64,000 nt of DNA from Kitasatospora aureofaciens (GTDB lineage Bacteria; Actinomycetota; Actinomycetes; Streptomycetales; Streptomycetaceae). Of the stretch, positions 1 through 8,605 are shown piece after piece. The stretch is taken from assembly GCF_019192735.1 (NCBI RefSeq), contig NZ_JAHTKP010000024.1, positions 1-64,000 on the forward strand, read 5' to 3'. The stretch's first letter is position 1. Each line of letters starts with the position of its first letter. The notes beneath the pieces were generated by a model. It was not told where the DNA came from and searched no databases. It saw nothing but the letters and a program-made list of their open reading frames with translations. The position numbers and the translations under genes were made by a program.

Positions 1-512
1 CGGCGCCGGCGGATCGCCCCGGCCAGCAGCGCATCGTCGGTGTTCTTGGCGTCGTCCCAGCTCTCGGGCAGGAACAGGCGCCAGTCGACGGCCGAGGACG
101 CGCGGTCGGACACCAGGTTCACACTGACCCCGATCTGGCAGTTGCCGCGCTTGCCCAGCGCTCCGCAGTACATGCGCGCAACCCCCGGCGAGTCGTAGCC
201 GTCCTTGGGAAAGCCCACATCGTCGATGGCGTACGCCTCCGGCGCGATGTGAGCGACCGCCCAACGGGCCAACCGTTCACGGACCTTGGCCCAGTCCCAG
301 GTCGACGAGGCAATGAACTGCTGCAGCTGCTGGTGATCCACACCCAGGCGCTCGGCCATCGGCTGCATCGACTTGCGCTTGCCGTCCAGCATCAACCCGC
401 GCAGGTACAGCTCGCCCTTGGCTCGCTGGTCCCGCCGCGCCAACGACCCCAGCATCTCCGCCGCGAACGCTTCCAGACGCGGGCGGACCGCCTCCATCTC
501 CTCAGGTGTCAC
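1..512 (-). CDS. IS701-family transposase, N-terminal part (runs off the window)
   Basis: The minus-strand frame from a GTG at 512 (an ATG lies at 497) stays open to the window edge. It reads as the N-terminal half of an IS701-type DDE transposase: a helical start, then the segments AIDDVGFPKDGYDSPGVAR and YCGALGKRGNCQIGVSVNLV, then WRLFLPESWDD. The first catalytic Asp is probably in AIDD. The C-terminal half lies beyond base 1, so I cannot tell whether the element is intact. A perfect 33-base hairpin follows at 621-653 on the upstream side. Family assignment rests on the conserved segments and is fairly secure; start choice is not. Confidence 0.85.
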   Translation of the reverse strand, partial: MTPEEMEAVRPRLEAFAAEMLGSLARRDQRAKGELYLRGLMLDGKRKSMQPMAERLGVDHQQLQQFIASSTWDWAKVRERLARWAVAHIAPEAYAIDDVGFPKDGYDSPGVARMYCGALGKRGNCQIGVSVNLVSDRASSAVDWRLFLPESWDDAKNTDDALLAGAIRRR

Positions 513-620
513 ACCTGACAGAAGATCACACTCTACTCGGCAGTGATCAACCGGGGTACCTAACAAAGCCCTACTAACCCCAGAAGAACGAATCTCACTG
601 TCCAATTTGCTGCCACAGCC

Positions 621-653
621 GGAAGGGCTGGACCCCACGGGTCCAGCCCTTCC
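621..653. terminator. Strong perfect hairpin, 15-bp arms
   Basis: Bases 621-635 pair perfectly with 639-653 around a 3-nt loop. No U-tract follows on either strand, which is common for streptomycete terminators. It lies upstream of the transposase gene and may insulate the insertion; it could also belong to a lost neighbour gene. Confidence 0.55.
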
Positions 654-780
654 GCATATCCAGGGTGAGGCCCCGGCCGCGACTTGTCAGGGAGGCGACC
701 TGGGCCCGCAATCACACCCTACCGACGCCACCACTCTGGCCCCCATGGACACTCCACCCGGGCCCAACAGGTCACCCGAT

Positions 781-905
781 CAGTGGCTCCCAATCTCGCC
801 GGAACGGCTCCCGAATTCGCCGAAGAACACCCACCGGGGTCGAGTACATCACCGCCACGAATGGCCTACACCTGGCTCCCGTTCACACCGGAGCAGTGGC
901 TCCCA
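781..905. repeat. Degenerate direct repeats resembling IS21-type ends
   Basis: The 12-mer CAGTGGCTCCCA occurs at 781-792 and 894-905, with a related CGGCTCCCGA at 805-814. IS21-family elements carry several short repeats at their ends, and these may be the footprint of a lost element. No transposase gene of that family is next to them. The wider 654-973 stretch has no convincing gene. Confidence 0.3.
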
Positions 906-973
906 TATGACCCGACAAAATCAACCCAGACCACTTGGAGGGTCCCGGAAGAGGCGCTGCTAGCCTGCTCCGC

Positions 974-2236
974 ATGATCGGGAAGGGCCCCAAACAGCGG
1001 ATATCCAGCTTGCTAGCGCCAACCGGTCCGCAGCGCGCTCTGATCATCTCGAGCTTCGTCAGTCGGGTGGGCAACGGGCTGTTCAACACCGCTGCGGTGC
1101 TCTACTTCACGCTGGTTGTGCACCTGCCCGCCGCACAGGTCGGTGTCGGCCTCACGGTCGCCGGGCTGACCGGGCTGCTGGCCGGGATCCCGGCAGGGAA
1201 TCTGGCCGACCGATACGGGCCGCGCACGGTCTGGCTGACGACCCTCGCGATGCAAGCCGCGACGATGGCCGCTTTCGTCTTCATCCACAGCTGGGTCACG
1301 TTCACGCGCATCGCCGCCCTGGACCGGCTGGCAGCAACGGCGAGCGGCGCCGCAGGCGGTGCGCTCATCGCCCGCGCCGGCGGCGAACGCCCGGCCGCAT
1401 TCAGGGCGAAACTCCGCACCTTCGTCAACCTCGGCGTGGTCCTGGGCACCCTCGGCGCCGCCTTCGCCGTCTCGGTCAACACCCGCCCGGCATACACCGC
1501 GCTCATCCTCGCCAACGCCGCCAGCTTCGCCTGCGCCGGCCTGATCGTCCTGATCGGCGTCCCGAACTACCAGCCCCTGCCCCGGCCCCAGGAGCACCAC
1601 GGCTGGGCCGTCCTGGCCGACCGGCCGTTCGTGTCCTTCGTCGCGCTCTACGGCGCCATGGGCCTGCAATACCAGACCGTCTCCCTGCTGCTGCCGATCT
1701 GGCTTTCCGCTCACACCGACGCGCCCCGCTGGACCGTGGCGGCGGTCTACGCGGTCAACAGCGGGGTATGCGTGCTGCTCCAAAGCAGGATCGGCTCCCG
1801 GGTGGAAACACCGGGCCAGGGCGGCCGGGCGTTCCGCCTCGCCGGGCTGCTCTTCTTGGTCAGTTGCCCCTTGATGGCCCTGACCGCGGACGTTCCGGCC
1901 TGGACCGCGCCAGGGCTCGCCATCCTCGCCGTCTGCGTGCACAGTCTCGGAGAGGTATGGGAGTCCTCGGCCGGCTTCGCGCTTGGCTTCGGTCTCGCCC
2001 CCGACCACGCCCAGGGGCAGTACCAGGGCCTCTTCGGGATCGGCTTCGACGCCGGACAGGCCTTGGCCCCGGTGATCCTCACAGCAGCAGTCCTTGGACT
2101 CGGACACGCAGGCTGGCTGCTGCTCGGCGCGTTCTTCGCGACCCTGGGGGCGGCAGGCCCGCCGGTGGCCGCGTGGGCGGAGCGAACCCGTCTCACGAGC
2201 CAAGACACGGCCTGCGCTACACATGGTCGGTCATGA
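974..2236 (+). CDS. MFS transporter
   Basis: A 420-residue major facilitator protein with about 12 hydrophobic segments. The loop between helices 2 and 3 carries GNLADRYGPRTVW, the usual motif A (GxLxDRxGxR). Such proteins export drugs or small metabolites by proton antiport in the cytoplasmic membrane; the substrate cannot be read here. I chose the ATG at 974; a TTG at 935 in the same frame would add 13 residues, and neither start has a strong ribosome-binding site at normal spacing. It stands alone between the transposon debris upstream and an IS3 remnant downstream. Confidence 0.85.
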   Translation: MIGKGPKQRISSLLAPTGPQRALIISSFVSRVGNGLFNTAAVLYFTLVVHLPAAQVGVGLTVAGLTGLLAGIPAGNLADRYGPRTVWLTTLAMQAATMAAFVFIHSWVTFTRIAALDRLAATASGAAGGALIARAGGERPAAFRAKLRTFVNLGVVLGTLGAAFAVSVNTRPAYTALILANAASFACAGLIVLIGVPNYQPLPRPQEHHGWAVLADRPFVSFVALYGAMGLQYQTVSLLLPIWLSAHTDAPRWTVAAVYAVNSGVCVLLQSRIGSRVETPGQGGRAFRLAGLLFLVSCPLMALTADVPAWTAPGLAILAVCVHSLGEVWESSAGFALGFGLAPDHAQGQYQGLFGIGFDAGQALAPVILTAAVLGLGHAGWLLLGAFFATLGAAGPPVAAWAERTRLTSQDTACATHGRS

Positions 2237-2302
2237 GGTGACCCCTGCGATGTGGACACACCTGACAATGGATCTTGTAGATCCAGGAAGGTGAAGATCC
2301 GC

Positions 2303-2371
2303 GTGGCAAGGCCATCGAAGTACAGTCCGGAGTTCAGAGCCGACGCGGACAAGCACCACCTGTGCGGCTGA
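2303..2371 (+). pseudogene. IS3-family orfA N-terminal remnant
   Basis: From a GTG at 2303 the frame reads VARPSKYSPEFRADA and then stops after 22 residues. This is the typical beginning of IS3-family OrfA helix-turn-helix proteins. The rest of the transposase is absent, so it is a decayed fragment. The stretch 2237-2411 holds nothing else I can support. Confidence 0.55.
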
Positions 2372-2411
2372 GCCCTGAAGGCGATCAGGCTCGTGCCCGT
2401 CGCGACTTCTG

Positions 2412-3044
2412 TCACGGCGAACCGAGGCTTCCCATCGGTGGCGGTGCCACGTCCAGCAGCCGGGTGATCGCCCTGCGGGCGCGGGCTGGAGCCGCCGGGT
2501 CGTGGTGGAGCTGAATGGCCTGGGCTGCAGCCAGTGCGATGCCGTTCAACTCGAAGACGACCTGCTCGGCGTCGGTCTCCGGGGGCAGCTCGCCGGCCGC
2601 GACAGCCGTGCGGACTTCAGCGCTCACGTAGGTGCTCCAGCTCATCAGCGCAGCGAGGACCGCGTCCCGGATCGGGCCGGGCCGCCCGTCGAACTCGGCG
2701 GCGACCGAGGTGAGGAGACAGCCGCTGTGTCCTTCGTCCTCGGCCATGTAGTCGATCCATTCTCCGAACGCGGTGGTGAGTCGTCGCAGTCCGGGATCGG
2801 CGCCGACCGCTCGGGCCGGGACGCGGCGTCGGAACTGCTCGATCGCGGCCTCGAGGACGGCGATCTGCAGCGCCTCCTTGCTGCCGAAGTGGCCGACTAC
2901 GCCGGCCTTGCTCATCCCCAGGTCGATGGCCAGACGGCCGATGGTCAGGCCGTCGAGCCCGTCGGTGGCGGCCAGGGCAAGGGCGCGCTCAATGATCCGA
3001 ACGCGGGTGGCGGTCGCCTCGGCGGCGGACTTGCGGGGACTCAT
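2412..3044 (-). CDS. TetR/AcrR family transcriptional regulator
   Basis: A 210-residue TetR-type repressor. The N-terminal DNA-binding domain (about residues 12-60) contains RIIERALALAATDGLDGLTI and the recognition helix region GMSKAGVVGHFGSKEAL; the C-terminal three quarters are the ligand and dimer domain. It is divergent from the metallo-beta-lactamase-fold gene at 3116, and a perfect 12-bp palindrome lies between the two starts. The simplest reading is autoregulation plus control of that hydrolase; the inducer is unknown. Confidence 0.88.
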   Translation of the reverse strand: MSPRKSAAEATATRVRIIERALALAATDGLDGLTIGRLAIDLGMSKAGVVGHFGSKEALQIAVLEAAIEQFRRRVPARAVGADPGLRRLTTAFGEWIDYMAEDEGHSGCLLTSVAAEFDGRPGPIRDAVLAALMSWSTYVSAEVRTAVAAGELPPETDAEQVVFELNGIALAAAQAIQLHHDPAAPARARRAITRLLDVAPPPMGSLGSP

Positions 3045-3082
3045 GACATGAGCTTAACCTAACGGTCGTACGCCATTAGCTA

Positions 3083-3094
3083 ACGAACGTTCGT
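3083..3094. promoter_or_regulatory. Probable TetR operator
   Basis: The perfect palindrome ACGAACGTTCGT sits in the 71-bp gap between the divergent TetR (2412-3044) and hydrolase (3116) genes. Its size and place fit an operator for that TetR protein. The hydrolase has a good ribosome-binding site, AAAGGAG, at 3101-3107. Confidence 0.5.
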
Positions 3095-3115
3095 AACCCA
3101 AAAGGAGCGGTCGCC

Positions 3116-3928
3116 ATGAAGATCCACCACCTCAACTGCGCCTCCGTGCGCGTGATCGAACCCACCTACGAGGGGCTGCCGTCCGCGCATGCCGTCAACC
3201 ACTGCCTACTGATCGAGACGGACTCGGACGGCCTGGTGCTCGTCGAGACCGGTTTGGGCCTGGACGACATACGCGACCCCGACAACGTGCTGGGGACCAC
3301 CTGGGTGGAGATGTCGCAGCCGGTGCTGTCCGAGGACGAGACCGCAATTCGCCAGGTCGAACGACTCGGCTACTCCGCCGACGACGTCCGGCACATCATC
3401 CTCACCCACCTCGACATCGACCACTCCGGCGGCCTGCCCGACTTCCCTGCTGCGCAGGTCCATGTCCTGCAGGCCGAGATCACCGCCGCGTTCGCAGAGG
3501 CGCCCAGCTTCCGCTACCGCCCCGGGCACTGGGCCCATGGCCCGAAGTGGGTTCCCTACACCCCCGAAACCAACGAGATGTGGTTCGGCTTCACCGCTGT
3601 GCGGGCGCAGGGCCTGGCCGATGACATCCTGCTGGTCCCGCTCGGCGGCCACACGGCCGGGCACACCGGCGTGGCGCTCCGCACGGACGACGACAAGTGG
3701 CTGCTGCACTGCGGCGACGCCTACTACTACCACCGTGAGCTCCAAGAGGACCCGCACCCCCACCCCCTGCTCGACTTCGTTCAGACCACCGCCGAGGTCC
3801 ACCACGACCTGCGCGTCGGCACCCAGGCCCGGCTGCGCGAACTTGTCCGCGACCACGGCGACACGGTGACCGTCATCTCCGCCCACGACCCCTGGGAGTT
3901 CCAGCGCCTTCAGGCGAAGACAACCTGA
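3116..3928 (+). CDS. MBL-fold metallo-hydrolase (lactonase-like)
   Basis: A 270-residue metallo-beta-lactamase-fold hydrolase. The zinc motif appears as THLDIDHSGG (HxDxDHxGG, about residues 102-110), followed by GGHTAGHTG, HCGDAYYY and a late SAHDPWEF, which supply the remaining His and Asp ligands. The spacing resembles N-acyl-homoserine-lactone lactonases and related esterases, but the substrate is not fixed by sequence. It starts at an ATG with AAAGGAG 8 nt upstream. It is divergent from a TetR gene with an operator-like palindrome between them, so it is probably repressed by that protein and induced by its substrate or a related compound. Confidence 0.87.
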   Translation: MKIHHLNCASVRVIEPTYEGLPSAHAVNHCLLIETDSDGLVLVETGLGLDDIRDPDNVLGTTWVEMSQPVLSEDETAIRQVERLGYSADDVRHIILTHLDIDHSGGLPDFPAAQVHVLQAEITAAFAEAPSFRYRPGHWAHGPKWVPYTPETNEMWFGFTAVRAQGLADDILLVPLGGHTAGHTGVALRTDDDKWLLHCGDAYYYHRELQEDPHPHPLLDFVQTTAEVHHDLRVGTQARLRELVRDHGDTVTVISAHDPWEFQRLQAKTT

Positions 3929-3960
3929 TCGGGTTGACAGTCCGTTCGGACCGAAGGGCC

Positions 3961-4178
3961 GCCGAACTCAAGGCGACATTGCCCGACGCCACGACCGACG
4001 GCACTGCCCACCATGCACATGAATGGGCCCAGGCCGACCGCCCGTTTCCAACGACCCACCCAGGCACAGGCCGAACTCAAGGCGACATTGCCCGACGCCA
4101 CGACCGACGGCACTGCCCACCATGCACATGAATGGGCCCAGGCCGACCGCCCGTTTCCAACAACCCACCCAGGCACAG
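3961..4178. repeat. Tandem duplication of a 109-bp unit
   Basis: Copy 1 is 3961-4069 and copy 2 is 4070-4178; they differ at one base (G to A near the end). The unit length is not a multiple of three and no reading frame is shared, so it is non-coding. It separates the hydrolase gene from a truncated hydrolase fragment at 4190. The near identity implies a recent duplication. Confidence 0.9.
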
Positions 4179-4189
4179 AAGGAGACGCT

Positions 4190-4357
4190 GTGAGCAGGAC
4201 AGCGACGCGCAACGGCACTGCGTCCGCCCTCGGCAAGGAGCTCGTGATGATTCCCGGCGCCCACGTCCCGCAGCTCACCCACCCCTCGGCCGTCGCCGAT
4301 ACCATCCGCCGGACCATCGGCGAGGTGAATCGGCCGGCCGCCGGCGGTCGGAGTTAG
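4190..4357 (+). pseudogene. C-terminal remnant of an alpha/beta-hydrolase
   Basis: A short frame of 55 codons starts at GTG 4190 with AAGGAG just upstream. It contains GKELVMIPGAHVPQLTHP, which looks like the end of an alpha/beta-hydrolase where the catalytic His normally sits. The nucleophile and acid regions are absent. The 109-bp duplication abuts it, so the duplication or the event behind it may have removed the rest. It could be translated but cannot be a complete enzyme. Confidence 0.5.
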
Positions 4358-4398
4358 GCGTGGCCTGCATAATGACGATCCGGCAGAGGGGGGTACAG

Positions 4399-5004
4399 AT
4401 GATCAGGGTCTTGCTGGCCGAGGACATGCGGATCCTTCGGGAGGCGCTGGCCGGGCTGCTGGGGTTGGAGGAGGGTATCGAGGTCGTCGCCGTGCTCGGG
4501 TCGGGCGACGCGATCGTGGCCACCGCGCTGGTGACCCGGCCGGACGTGGCAGTGCTCGACATCGAACTGCCGGGGCTGGACGGATTGAGCGCGGCGGCCG
4601 AGCTGTACGAGCGGCTTCCGGAGTGCCGCACCTTGATACTGACCGGCGTCGGGCGGCCGGGGAATCTGCGGCGGGCCATGTCGGCGCGGGTCGCCGGGTT
4701 CATGCTCAAGGACGCCCGCCCCGATGACCTGGTCGAGGCGATCCGCACGGTCGCCTCCGGTGGCCGGGTCGTCGATCCGCAGCTCGCCTTCGCCGCGCTG
4801 GAGGTGGAGCGGAGCCCGCTGACCGAGCGTGAGTCCGACGTCCTCCGGCTCATCGCCGCAGGGGAGGAGCCGCCGGAGATCGCCGCGAAGCTGACCCTGT
4901 CCTACGGAACGGTCCGCAACTACCTGGCCTCGACGGTGACCAAGCTGAACGCCCGCAACCGGATCGACGCCATCCGGATCGCCTCCGACGCCGGCTGGAT
5001 CTGA
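4399..5004 (+). CDS. NarL/FixJ-type response regulator
   Basis: A 201-residue two-component regulator. The receiver domain (about residues 1-115) shows the acidic pair in LLAED, the phosphoacceptor Asp in VLDIELPGLDG, the Thr switch in LILTGV and the Lys in MLKDARPDD. The LuxR-type helix-turn-helix follows (LTERESDVLRLIAAGEEPPE, then YGTVRNYLASTVTKLNARNR). The ATG at 4399 has a purine-rich site just upstream. It lies tail to tail with the histidine kinase at 5006-7198, only one base apart, an odd layout for a cognate pair; the DesR/DesK-like families match. Confidence 0.92.
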   Translation: MIRVLLAEDMRILREALAGLLGLEEGIEVVAVLGSGDAIVATALVTRPDVAVLDIELPGLDGLSAAAELYERLPECRTLILTGVGRPGNLRRAMSARVAGFMLKDARPDDLVEAIRTVASGGRVVDPQLAFAALEVERSPLTERESDVLRLIAAGEEPPEIAAKLTLSYGTVRNYLASTVTKLNARNRIDAIRIASDAGWI

Positions 5005-5005
5005 G

Positions 5006-7198
5006 TCACACCGTGACCTGCCGGGTGAGCACCGGAAGCTCGGCAACCAGGGTGAAACGGCCGCCGTCCCGGCTCGTGGTCAGGCGACCGCCGGCTGACT
5101 CGGCTCGCGCCGCGAGGTTCGCCAGACCGGTGCCTTGCCGTCCGGCGGTCGCTTCGGCCGCCCCGTCGTTCGACACCCGCAGTCGTACAGTCCGGTCGTC
5201 CACGAGCGTTGAGATCTCGCAGGTCTTGGCGCGGGAGTGCCGGACCACGTTGGTGGCGGCCTCGCGCAGGACGACGGCCAGCACCGATCCGGCTTCGGTG
5301 GGCATCGGTCGGGCGTCGAGGATCAGGCTGATCTCGATTCCGGCGGCCGACAGCACGGAGCGGGCCGTCTCGGCCTCTTCGGCGAGTGAGAGTGTGGCCG
5401 ATTCCCCGTCGGCGGAGGTCAGTACCGCCACGTCGGTCAGCGCCTGCTCCGCGAGCTCGGTCAGCTCGGCCAGATGGCGGGGCACTGCGTCTGAACCCAT
5501 GGCGATCAGGCGGTTGATGAGCTCGCTCTTGACGACAACGGCCGACAGCCTGAAGCCGACCAGGTCGTGCAGGTCACGGGCGACCCGCAGGCGCTCCTGC
5601 AGCACTGCCATCCGGGCCAGTCTGCGCTGGGCGTCGTCGAGCCGCCGCGCCACGATCGGCAGGACGCAGAGGGAGTAGATCACGATCGCGGTCGTCGCAC
5701 TGGCGAGAGCCCGGTAGAGGTGTCCGCCGAGGTCGTCGCCCGTCGGGTCGGTGGCAAACGTGATGGGCGCCAGGATCAGTACGGCCGGCAGCCATGACCA
5801 CGGCGGCCGTAGGCGGACCAGGACCGTTCCCGCCAGCATGGGCGTCTGGTTCAGGCCGGGGTAGCCGGCCACAGTGATCAGGACGGCGACCGCCACGGCC
5901 TGCAGAATGAGTGCCCACTTCCAGGCGGGAGGTGATGTGTTCCGTCGCGGGAAGCCCTGGTAGAGCTGAAGCGCGCTTGACAGGCAGGCTGCGACCACCG
6001 CGACTGCCAACGCGGGCCCCCGGGGGCCGAGCCAGATGATCAAAAGGGCCATGCCGTCGCCGTAGTTGACCTCGATGAGGATCAGCACCGCCCAGGCGAT
6101 CCACGGTGCCGCGCCGAGCGGGCCCGCGACCTGCGCTTTGTGCGTACGGCGCCCGGCCGGGATCCGGGCGTCGATGTCCAGGCCCTCGACGGTCAGCGTT
6201 CCGCCGAGGTCGGCGATCCGTTCGGAGTCCTCGCGGAGTTCCCGTTCCAGGGATCCGGGAAGCCCTTCGAAGGTCACCCGAAGCCGTACGGCCGTGTCCA
6301 CCTGGATCAGGCACCGACCGGGTGTGCCGTGCCGCAGTACCTCCAGTACGACGGCGCGCAGCAGCGCGGCGAGAGCCGCATCGGCGGCTTCCGGCAATAC
6401 GAATGCGCCTACCTCGACCCGCGTCTCGACACCTGCGCCCGACAGGACGGTACTGGCCGCGGCCACCTCCTCAGCCAGGGTCCGGGCCCGGAAGCCGTCA
6501 GAGACCGTCCGGACCTCGGCCAGCGCGCACCGCGCGGTGCCGATCAGATCGGCGATCTCGGCTCGGGCCGGATCAGGTTCGGTCGCGGCGATCCGGCGGG
6601 CGCGGTGGATGACTGACGAGAGCTGTGCCCCGAGCACGGCGCGCAGCGCCCGCGCGACCTGCAGCCGTTCCTCGGCCACTTCGAGCGCGGCGAGCCGTCC
6701 CTGCGCGGCCTCGGTCTGCCGGACCAGGTTGGCGAGCCAGGTCACCGCGTACAGGCTCAGACCGTTGGCGAGCGTCGCCAGTGTCGTCCAGAGCGCCGAA
6801 TAGGGGCCGAGGCCATGGGAGTCCACGGCGAAGCCCGCCCTGACTCCGTACTCGCCGATCGCGATGGCCGCCACCAGCATCCAGGACACCGGGGCGGCGA
6901 AGATGAGAAGGACCGAGGTGACCAGCAGCGCCTCGACCGCTCCCCAGTTCCCGCCCAACACCAAGTACGGGGCACAGACGAGGAACACCTGGGCAGCCAG
7001 CACCAGGTAGGCCGTCCAACCGGTGACGCGCCTCAGGGAGATCGGAAACTGTAGGACGCCGAGGGCGACCAGAGCACCCACGGCCACCGCCAGCTTCCAC
7101 GAGGTGAAGTCGGCGTACGCACCCGCGATCTTGACCAGCAGAAAGCCGGCGACGGACGTCACGACGAGCCAGCGAGCGAGGCGTGTCTGATGTGCCAC
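5006..7198 (-). CDS. Two-module sensor histidine kinase, first module degenerate
   Basis: A 730-residue membrane protein built from two copies of a DesK/NarX-like kinase. Module 1 has about five hydrophobic segments and then VARALRAVLGAQLSS, where the phospho-His is replaced by Arg (about residue 186); its ATP-binding N-box is also lost (RAVVLEVLRHG). Module 2 has more hydrophobic segments, then an intact VARDLHDLVGFRLSA with His at about 544, N-box REAATNVVRHS and G-box GTGLANLAARAES. Module 1 looks like a pseudokinase, perhaps a sensor or allosteric half. The GTG at 7198 was chosen; an upstream ATG at 7291 gives an unlikely basic leader. The convergent response regulator at 4399 is the likely partner. 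Confidence 0.88.
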   Translation of the reverse strand: MAHQTRLARWLVVTSVAGFLLVKIAGAYADFTSWKLAVAVGALVALGVLQFPISLRRVTGWTAYLVLAAQVFLVCAPYLVLGGNWGAVEALLVTSVLLIFAAPVSWMLVAAIAIGEYGVRAGFAVDSHGLGPYSALWTTLATLANGLSLYAVTWLANLVRQTEAAQGRLAALEVAEERLQVARALRAVLGAQLSSVIHRARRIAATEPDPARAEIADLIGTARCALAEVRTVSDGFRARTLAEEVAAASTVLSGAGVETRVEVGAFVLPEAADAALAALLRAVVLEVLRHGTPGRCLIQVDTAVRLRVTFEGLPGSLERELREDSERIADLGGTLTVEGLDIDARIPAGRRTHKAQVAGPLGAAPWIAWAVLILIEVNYGDGMALLIIWLGPRGPALAVAVVAACLSSALQLYQGFPRRNTSPPAWKWALILQAVAVAVLITVAGYPGLNQTPMLAGTVLVRLRPPWSWLPAVLILAPITFATDPTGDDLGGHLYRALASATTAIVIYSLCVLPIVARRLDDAQRRLARMAVLQERLRVARDLHDLVGFRLSAVVVKSELINRLIAMGSDAVPRHLAELTELAEQALTDVAVLTSADGESATLSLAEEAETARSVLSAAGIEISLILDARPMPTEAGSVLAVVLREAATNVVRHSRAKTCEISTLVDDRTVRLRVSNDGAAEATAGRQGTGLANLAARAESAGGRLTTSRDGGRFTLVAELPVLTRQVTV

Positions 7199-7214
7199 TC
7201 GCGCCCCCCGGCCA

Positions 7215-7240
7215 CCGGAATGTGCATTTTGCACGTCCGG
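7215..7240. promoter_or_regulatory. Dyad in the divergent kinase/hydrolase promoter region
   Basis: CCGGA..GTGCA pairs with TGCAC.TCCGG around TTT, with a single unpaired base. It lies just upstream of the histidine kinase start and between it and the divergent hydrolase gene, so it may be a regulator site. Nothing ties it to a particular protein. Confidence 0.3.
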
Positions 7241-7360
7241 GCATCGTAGCCCGCATCGAAATGGCTGCTGACCACGCGTGAACCGGTGCACCAGACACTG
7301 ACCGCGCCACGGTGCCCTCCGCGAGGCTTACCTCCAGGAACGACGACGAGAGGAACCCTT

Positions 7361-8491
7361 GTGAGCAATGACTTCAAGATTCGACCCTTCCGCATCGACA
7401 TCCCACAGGCCGAGGTGGACGACCTCAGGAACCGGCTCACCCGGACCCGGTGGAGCGGGGAGATCCCCGGCACGGGGTGGAGCCGCGGTGTACCGGTGGA
7501 TTATCTGAAGGGTCTCGCGGAGTACTGGGCGGACGGCTTCGACTGGCGTCAGGCCGAGGCCCGACTGAACGCCTTTCCCCAGTTCCTGACGGAGATCGAC
7601 GGACAGGACATCCACTTCCTGCACGTCCGGTCGGCCGATCCCGATGCCCTCCCGCTGCTCCTGCTGCACGACTGGCCCGCCTCGTTCGTGCAGTTCGCCG
7701 AGGTCGTCGAGCCGCTGGCGCAGGACTTCCACGTGGTCGTCGCCTCCACGCCCGGGATCACGTTCTCCGGCCCGCTGACCGGACCCGGCTGGAACACGGG
7801 CAAGATCGCCAGCGCGTTCCGCGAGCTGATGTCCCGCCTCAACTACAACCTCTACGGCGTCCAGGGCGGCGGTGGCGGGGCGTGGATCGCCGGCGAGATG
7901 GGCCGTCAGGACCCGGACCGCGTACTCGGCATCCACCTCAACGGGCTGATCACCTTCCCCTCCGACGACCCCGCCGACTTCGCGGATCTCACCGAGTTGG
8001 AACAGCAGCGGCTGGCCCGGCTGCAGAACTTCCGCGACGACATGATGGGCTTCAACGTCATCCAGTCCACCCGCCCGCAAACCCTGGCCCACGGTCTGCA
8101 CGACTCCCCCGTGGGGCAGCTCGCCTGGATCGTCGAGAAGTTCAAGGAATGGACCGACGCCGCGACCGACCTGCCCGAAACCGCCGTCGACCGCGACCTG
8201 CTGCTGGCCAACGTGAGCCTCTACTGGTTCACCGGCACCGCCGGATCCTCGGCCAACCTGTACTACGAGACGGCCCACGACCCCACCGCCTACGCCCCCA
8301 AGCCACGCGGCACCGTCCCCACCGGCGTCATCGCCACCGCCACCACCGACGTCGCCATCCGCCGCTTCGCCGACCGCGACCAGATGATCACCCACTGGAC
8401 CGAGGTCGAGCGCGGCGGCAACTTCCTCTCCCTGGAACAGCCCAAACTGCTGATCGAGGACGTACGCGCGTTCTTCCGAACCCTCCGCTAG
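7361..8491 (+). CDS. Epoxide-hydrolase-like protein lacking catalytic residues
   Basis: A 376-residue member of the epoxide hydrolase family with the N-terminal EHN domain (KIRPFRIDIPQAEVDDLRNR) and an alpha/beta-hydrolase fold. Family members carry HGWPGS, the nucleophile in QGGDWG and the base in GGHF. Here these read HDWPAS, QGGGGG (Asp to Gly at about residue 171) and GGNF (His to Asn at about residue 354). Two members of the catalytic triad are therefore missing while the frame is fully intact, which suggests a non-enzymatic or altered role rather than simple decay. Start: GTG with GAGAGGA upstream. Its promoter faces the two-module kinase gene. Confidence 0.85.
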   Translation: MSNDFKIRPFRIDIPQAEVDDLRNRLTRTRWSGEIPGTGWSRGVPVDYLKGLAEYWADGFDWRQAEARLNAFPQFLTEIDGQDIHFLHVRSADPDALPLLLLHDWPASFVQFAEVVEPLAQDFHVVVASTPGITFSGPLTGPGWNTGKIASAFRELMSRLNYNLYGVQGGGGGAWIAGEMGRQDPDRVLGIHLNGLITFPSDDPADFADLTELEQQRLARLQNFRDDMMGFNVIQSTRPQTLAHGLHDSPVGQLAWIVEKFKEWTDAATDLPETAVDRDLLLANVSLYWFTGTAGSSANLYYETAHDPTAYAPKPRGTVPTGVIATATTDVAIRRFADRDQMITHWTEVERGGNFLSLEQPKLLIEDVRAFFRTLR

Positions 8492-8605
8492 GTGTTCCGA
8501 CCCGTGAGGTTGGGGACGCGGCCGGCTGGCGGTTGGCCTGCGAGGGCGGTGTGTCCGCGGTGGTGGTGATCATCGCACGACCTTGATCCACTTCTAGAAC
8601 AGACC

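Noticed and set aside
6066..6803. A Ser/Arg-rich plus-strand frame inside the kinase gene
   Set aside because: It is antisense to a clear transmembrane and kinase sequence and has no start signal.
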